The notes beneath the pieces are model-generated. The model worked only from the letters and a program-made list of their open reading frames with translations, had not been told where the DNA came from and searched no databases. 64,000 bases of DNA from Branchiostoma floridae. Taxonomy: Eukaryota > Chordata > Leptocardii > Amphioxiformes > Branchiostomatidae. The stretch covers positions 8,817,696 to 8,881,695 of the forward strand of contig NC_049988.1 of the NCBI RefSeq assembly GCF_000003815.2. Reading direction: 5' to 3'. Made by a program: the position numbers and the translations under genes. Positions 59,258-64,000 of this stretch are shown here, piece by piece; position 1 is the first letter of the stretch, and each line of letters begins with the position of its first letter.

Positions 59258-59840
59258 CTGGCAGGAGAAATCACAGAGTAGTACATGTAGTTAACTTATA
59301 TATCATCAACACCCTCAGTACTTGTCATTGACCCCTTAGGGGAGACACAGGACTCAGCCGTACAGCTATGTTACGAACAATGATGGTGCAAGGTGATCTC
59401 AGCTTCATGGGTTGGCATCCAATCGATATCCTCCACAAAGACGATGCAGCGATTTACCAATAACTCAGCACAGGATGAGCTGCTGTTCAGCACCAAGGAC
59501 AGGGCAGCTTCTGGGCAGCAGTAGTGGGACAGCAATAACTGTTTCTGTGCTGACTTGTTTTGATTATATAATTGCTTAATTTGAGACAAACTCTCGTTGA
59601 AAGTTCAAGTTTATTTTGTGCACGGATTTAAAGTGTAAAACTTTATCACAATGCTGGTTACCATTACAGATGAACTTACATTCAAGTATTTTGAGTGTTT
59701 TGTTGAGAAATGAGACACTGGCTTCAATCTTAGTTGTCTTTAACATTATAATATCTTAGCACAAAACTATCTGTTGTGGAAGCTCAACTGTGTTGGCAGT
59801 AATTATAGTACAATGTACTTAGTAATACATATATAGTACT
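59258..59840. other. Intron of the membrane-protein gene, contains an RE1-like motif
   Basis: No exon is supported. The open frame at 59371-59589 spans the RE1-like motif but has no domain. Confidence 0.4.
59486..59506 (+). promoter_or_regulatory. RE1/NRSE-like motif 5 (best match)
   Basis: TTCAGCACCAAGGACAGGGC then A. It differs from the canonical vertebrate NRSE at about three of 21 positions. It lies in an intron of the unrecognised membrane-protein gene. Confidence 0.5.
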
Positions 59841-60086
59841 NNNNNNNNNNNNNNNNNNNNNNNNNNNNNNNNNNNNNNNNNNNNNNNNNNNNNNNNNNNN
59901 NNNNNNNNNNNNNNNNNNNNNNNNNNNNNNNNNNNNNNNNNNNNNNNNNNNNNNNNNNNNNNNNNNNNNNNNNNNNNNNNNNNNNNNNNNNNNNNNNNNN
60001 NNNNNNNNNNNNNNNNNNNNNNNNNNNNNNNNNNNNNNNNNNNNNNNNNNNNNNNNNNNNNNNNNNNNNNNNNNNNNNNNNNNNNN
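59841..60086. other. Assembly gap, 246 N
   Basis: Unknown sequence. It could contain the missing exon of the membrane-protein gene. Confidence 0.95.
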
Positions 60087-60474
60087 AGGGGGCCTGGGGG
60101 ATAGTAGGGTAAGGTACCAGGTTAGAAAGCTGATCTTCCATTAGTTGTGACAAGAAAGGCAGACGATGTGTACAGAAATACACAGACTTGTGACCCTTTC
60201 CAACAATATGTTAGTAGTGTCAGGCGAGCAACAATAGCTGAGACCGGAACCCAAACCTTTAAGTCAAAGGCAGGTGCACTGAATTGATACTTTGTGATAA
60301 AAATTATGAAATTGAAGGATTTTTCTTTGTTAGTCATCCTAGGACACTATAGGTCAGTAAGTGTCTTTGAATGCCGAACTTGAATGTTTAAAAGATACAT
60401 TTATCCTTCATTAGATAGGACAAGCAGTGTTTTTACTTTAATTAGGAAGCAGGCTAAATAAAAATTCAATCTGG

Positions 60475-60590
60475 AAGCTATGTGACTCCACTGCTGAAAA
60501 AAAGAACGTCTAGGGTTGGCAGTTTTTTTAGCGTACGTACGTAACGTAGGGAAACAGGAAACACAACATTTTTTTCCTAGGCCTAAACAA
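60475..60590. repeat. Partial copy of the GGCCTAGGAAAAAA family
   Basis: GAAGCTATGTGACTCCACTG at the left, and GGAAACAGGAAACACAACAT followed by TTTTTTCCTAGGCC at the right. It ends about 20 bp from the exon at 60611. Confidence 0.65.
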
Positions 60591-60610
60591 CAGTGCGCTC
60601 CCCACGGTAC

Positions 60611-60822
60611 CTGGAAGGAGGCCACACAGCCGACCATGACGGCCCGCAGCAGCGCCAGTCCCCACCGGGTCTGCACCGCCCGGAACACCGCGCCGAATCC
60701 CGCCAGCACGGGCGTGAAGGCCGCCAGCACAAACGCCTCGTAACCCGATATCTCCAGCTCGTTGAGCGGGTAGAACCAGATCATGGGGCCGAACCCGTGC
60801 AGCAGCGACCAGAAAATAAACC
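60611..60822 (-). CDS. Unrecognised polytopic membrane protein, internal exon
   Basis: A 212-bp, strikingly GC-rich exon with acceptor TTCCGGCAG and donor G/GTACCG. It enters in phase 1 and leaves in phase 0. It encodes FIFWSLLHGFGPMIWFYPLN, ELEISGYEAFVLAAFTPVLA, GFGAVFRAVQTRWGLALLRA and VMVGCVASFQ. That gives two or three hydrophobic helices with an FGP and an ELEISGYEAF loop. GC content and codon bias strongly favour a real exon. I do not recognise the family. 5' exons must lie to the right. Confidence 0.7.
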
Positions 60823-60973
60823 CTGCCGGAAAACAAATCAAAGTTTTCAACTGATGAGTTCACAAAAAAGGAAATCAACTCCCCCAGCTCCATAACTGCA
60901 TACCATCTAAAATCGAGGAAGGCAAGGCTTTTTGTTGACCAAATTCCGAACTTGTTCGCTTCCTGTATGCTTA

Positions 60974-61130
60974 TTATTTATATATACATTTGTACTTACA
61001 CCTGGCTGCCCCAGTGATGGCCATGAACTGATTCACTGTTCTACTGCTGACTACTTCCTCTGGCAGGGAATTCCAAGTATTTGTGCTGGACGCAATTGTG
61101 TCCTTGCCCTTGATTCTGCGATTTTTACTT
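60974..61130 (-). mobile_element. LINE ORF2 C-terminal relic
   Basis: The minus strand encodes KDTIASSTNTWNSLPEEVVS, then SRTVNQFMAITGAARCKYK and TAA TAA. The WNSLPEEVVSSRTVNQF block is the usual extreme C terminus of reverse transcriptases of non-LTR retrotransposons. The upstream part is not recognisable, so it is a 5'-truncated, decayed copy. Confidence 0.65.
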
Positions 61131-61946
61131 TGAGCTTTAGGCTGTGGCTGCTAGCTAGTTACTGTTGTCTCTCTAACCGCTTCAGATTCGTTGGTAGTTG
61201 GTCACATGTGCTTTCCTTCTCTCTCCTCTCTCTCTCTGCTTCCTTCTCTTGCTGCTCCTCACTTGCTGCTGTTTCCAATCGGTCGGCTTTTGCACACTAC
61301 AGACGGTCGCTGCTATTTTTTCTTTCCTGCATTCAACTTTTATCATCTGTTCCCATGTTTAGACCTCATTCTCTCCTTATAGCTATTCAAAATCGTCAAA
61401 GTGTTCTTGTTACTGCACTCCCTGCACTTTCAAAGACGATTTCTGGCTGTAGAAACTTTCCCACGCCCATATAGAGCATGTCACCCCATGGCCCCACCTT
61501 CCCATGTACTAGACTTAGCTGAACTCAACACATGAATGCCGGGTGCTCTGACGGTGCAATCACTTCTGTAAAGTTACTTTCTGGAAACGTCTCACAAAAG
61601 TCTTAAAATGTTGACCGAAGCAAAGGAAATTGCGCGCGCGCGAGGCGCTAAGAGCTAGGTCTACAGTTCCGTTTATAATTTAGCCGACCCCCTCCACAGT
61701 GCACGGGGATATCGGTAATTATCTGAACCGTATCGGAAATACATCGTTTCTAATAACTGGAAATGTATCGGAAAACTGCACGTATTGTCACCATAGTTTG
61801 TGTTCATGTGGAACTGCGTCGGAACTGTGTCGGCCACTTAACGTTTTCCGATACAGAAACGATGACCTTCCGATGGGAAAAAAATTTCCAACATAAATCC
61901 GATGGTTTTCCACGAAATTTATCGGAATCACATCGGTTTCTTTTTC
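61131..61946. other. Non-coding, includes a TATCGGAA-word-rich segment
   Basis: The 61690-61946 part repeats ATCGGAA/TTCCGAT words (about ten, both strands) up to the gap. It is probably part of a TIR element whose other end is hidden. The serine-rich frame at about 61000-61474 is TC-rich low-complexity and not supported as a gene. Confidence 0.45.
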
Positions 61947-62854
61947 NNNNNNNNNNNNNNNNNNNNNNNNNNNNNNNNNNNNNNNNNNNNNNNNNNNNNN
62001 NNNNNNNNNNNNNNNNNNNNNNNNNNNNNNNNNNNNNNNNNNNNNNNNNNNNNNNNNNNNNNNNNNNNNNNNNNNNNNNNNNNNNNNNNNNNNNNNNNNN
62101 NNNNNNNNNNNNNNNNNNNNNNNNNNNNNNNNNNNNNNNNNNNNNNNNNNNNNNNNNNNNNNNNNNNNNNNNNNNNNNNNNNNNNNNNNNNNNNNNNNNN
62201 NNNNNNNNNNNNNNNNNNNNNNNNNNNNNNNNNNNNNNNNNNNNNNNNNNNNNNNNNNNNNNNNNNNNNNNNNNNNNNNNNNNNNNNNNNNNNNNNNNNN
62301 NNNNNNNNNNNNNNNNNNNNNNNNNNNNNNNNNNNNNNNNNNNNNNNNNNNNNNNNNNNNNNNNNNNNNNNNNNNNNNNNNNNNNNNNNNNNNNNNNNNN
62401 NNNNNNNNNNNNNNNNNNNNNNNNNNNNNNNNNNNNNNNNNNNNNNNNNNNNNNNNNNNNNNNNNNNNNNNNNNNNNNNNNNNNNNNNNNNNNNNNNNNN
62501 NNNNNNNNNNNNNNNNNNNNNNNNNNNNNNNNNNNNNNNNNNNNNNNNNNNNNNNNNNNNNNNNNNNNNNNNNNNNNNNNNNNNNNNNNNNNNNNNNNNN
62601 NNNNNNNNNNNNNNNNNNNNNNNNNNNNNNNNNNNNNNNNNNNNNNNNNNNNNNNNNNNNNNNNNNNNNNNNNNNNNNNNNNNNNNNNNNNNNNNNNNNN
62701 NNNNNNNNNNNNNNNNNNNNNNNNNNNNNNNNNNNNNNNNNNNNNNNNNNNNNNNNNNNNNNNNNNNNNNNNNNNNNNNNNNNNNNNNNNNNNNNNNNNN
62801 NNNNNNNNNNNNNNNNNNNNNNNNNNNNNNNNNNNNNNNNNNNNNNNNNNNNNN
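61947..62854. other. Assembly gap, 908 N
   Basis: Unknown sequence. It could contain upstream exons of the minus-strand membrane-protein gene. Confidence 0.95.
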
Positions 62855-62859
62855 TGTAT

Positions 62860-63070
62860 CTATCATGCACAAAATTAAAGCTTGACATTGAAAGACAAGT
62901 GTCATCATACCTTTCAGTTTACTTTGTTCAACTGTATTGTAAATATGTATCACTAGAATTTTGGCCAGCCTAAAAAAAATACAAGAAAAAAAAGAAGATA
63001 ATCCCTACCTACCGACCCTAATTTTTTCAGGACTGAAACAGGAAACACAACATTTTTTTTCCTAGGCCCA
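62860..63070. repeat. Copy of the GGCCTAGGAAAAAA family
   Basis: In inverted orientation: TTGACATTGAAAGACAAGTG, TTTACTTTGTTCAACTGTAT, CTACCTACCGACCCTAATTT, then ACTGAAACAGGAAACACAAC before TTTTTTTTCCTAGGCC. Nearly colinear with 56640-56860 and with part of 53569-53852. Confidence 0.7.
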
Positions 63071-63320
63071 AGCAGTTTTAGATACAAATCCTACCATTAA
63101 AAGAGGTCTACAGTGTGAAAGATGCGGCCTTTTGACGCCAATGCTATTGATTAGGGCACAAAGCTTTAGGCAGTGGCAATGAATTTTCTTCCTGAAAATT
63201 AAGCTTTCTTGTTGACTTGACAGCAGCTTCAACAGAATCCTATATTCTGGATATTCCCACCTTTCTCACCCACCAAGAAAATATCACTAACAGAAATGCA
63301 CAGTGTTGAGTTCACAAAAC

Positions 63321-63523
63321 TACTGTAAATGCAGACATGTTCACGGTGGTTTTATGTTTACGTTGGCCACTTCACCGCGAATTTAAAACCACCGCGAACG
63401 TTTTCCATGGCAGTAAGAGGCTGTAGTGCATGGTGCTACTGTGAACTTAAAACCACCGAGAACAGTTTTTTTTTTCCGCTATGGCAAAATTAAATCGCCA
63501 CAAACTTAAATGCATTTACAGTA
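63321..63523. mobile_element. MITE with CTGTAAATGCA termini, second copy
   Basis: TA/CTGTAAATGCAGAC at the left and TTAAATGCATTTACAG/TA at the right, with a TA duplication on both sides. The interior GGTGGTTTTA and AAACCACCGCGAACG words match the copy at 13361-13568. Confidence 0.8.
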
Positions 63524-63585
63524 TTTGGGACCTTGATTCGGGACAGTATCAGGAAAGGTGATCTGTCACTCCTAATGCTGGCATA

Positions 63586-63757
63586 GCTTGATTGACAACT
63601 GTCCCTAATGAGAACACCCTGTGATGTGTTTGATTGACAACTGGCCCTAATGAGAACACCCTGTGATGTGTTTGATTGACAGCTGTCCCTAATGAGAACA
63701 CCCTGTGATGTGTTTGATTGACAACTGTCCCTAATGAGAACACCCTGTGATGTGTCA
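63586..63757 (+). repeat. 42-bp minisatellite, about 4 units
   Basis: Units read TTGATTGACAACTGTCCCTA, then ATGAGAACACCCTGTGATGT and GT. Because 42 is a multiple of three, the minus strand shows a spurious repetitive frame. No gene. The stretch from here to 64000 contains G-rich GGGAGGGGAGG runs and nothing else recognised. Confidence 0.9.
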
Positions 63758-64000
63758 CTCCCAAAGTGGTTACTGGGAGACAGATGGGCATGTCATCACC
63801 CCACATGGATGAACAAATACAGGGTGGGAGGGGATAATCCACTCCAACTGTTTGTGTACTAGTACATGAACAGATGGGAGGGGAGGAGAGGGGTGGGGGG
63901 CATTATCCACTCCAATTGTTTGTGGTATGGGTGGGAGGGGAGGGTTGGGAAGGAGGAGCAGCTGGGTTGGACAAGTCCACTAGCCAAATTGTCCATGGAT

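Noticed and set aside
60932-61474. 180-codon + strand frame rich in Ser, Leu and Phe
   Set aside because: It comes from TC-rich low-complexity DNA and is antisense to a recognisable LINE C terminus.
63549-63842. Repetitive frame HHRVFSLGTVVNQT
   Set aside because: It is a by-product of the 42-bp minisatellite.

Overview
The window is nuclear DNA of an invertebrate chordate, most likely an amphioxus (Branchiostoma). The organism call is inference. It rests on spliced animal genes with long introns, tRNA-derived SINEs, many small inverted-repeat transposons, a very common TACATGTA word, and runs of N from a draft assembly. No prokaryotic organisation, CRISPR array, rRNA or free-standing tRNA gene was seen.

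Left and centre (about 14.5-46.1 kb, minus strand): seven coding exons of a calpain-7 orthologue (CAPN7). They encode the two N-terminal MIT domains, a Gly-rich linker and the start of the protease core. The splice phases of all seven exons agree. A 35-bp microexon (43677-43711) is needed to keep the frame. No further CAPN7 exon was recognised to the left, so positions 1-14510 are either one long intron or the gene continues off the window. Intron 5 is about 21 kb and carries a complete 430-residue class A GPCR on the opposite strand (33385-34677). This GPCR is melatonin-receptor/Moody-Tre1-like, with coding sequence in a single exon.

Right (about 50.5-54.4 kb, minus strand): exons of a mannose-6-phosphate-receptor-like (MRH domain) type I membrane protein. 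Two 91-bp exons occupy the same slot with the same phases and encode alternative versions of the ligand-binding end of the MRH domain. Their phases mean that exactly one can be used per mRNA. Further right (59.2-60.8 kb, minus strand) are two exons of an unrecognised polytopic membrane protein. Its stop codon lies nine bases from a single N, beyond which a Helitron-type ORF begins.

The rest is repeats. There is a 3.4-kb palindromic foldback element with 9-bp target duplications and 51-bp tandem units made of splice-site-like words, a second foldback element with an 11-bp target duplication, a deleted mariner, several TIR/MITE families, two SINE families, a LINE C-terminal relic and several minisatellites. 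Five near-identical RE1/NRSE-like (REST-type) motifs occur, three of them within 1.2 kb. Assembly gaps lie at 4262-4361, 54742-55698, 57514-58198, 59841-60086 and 61947-62854, with a single N at 59149.
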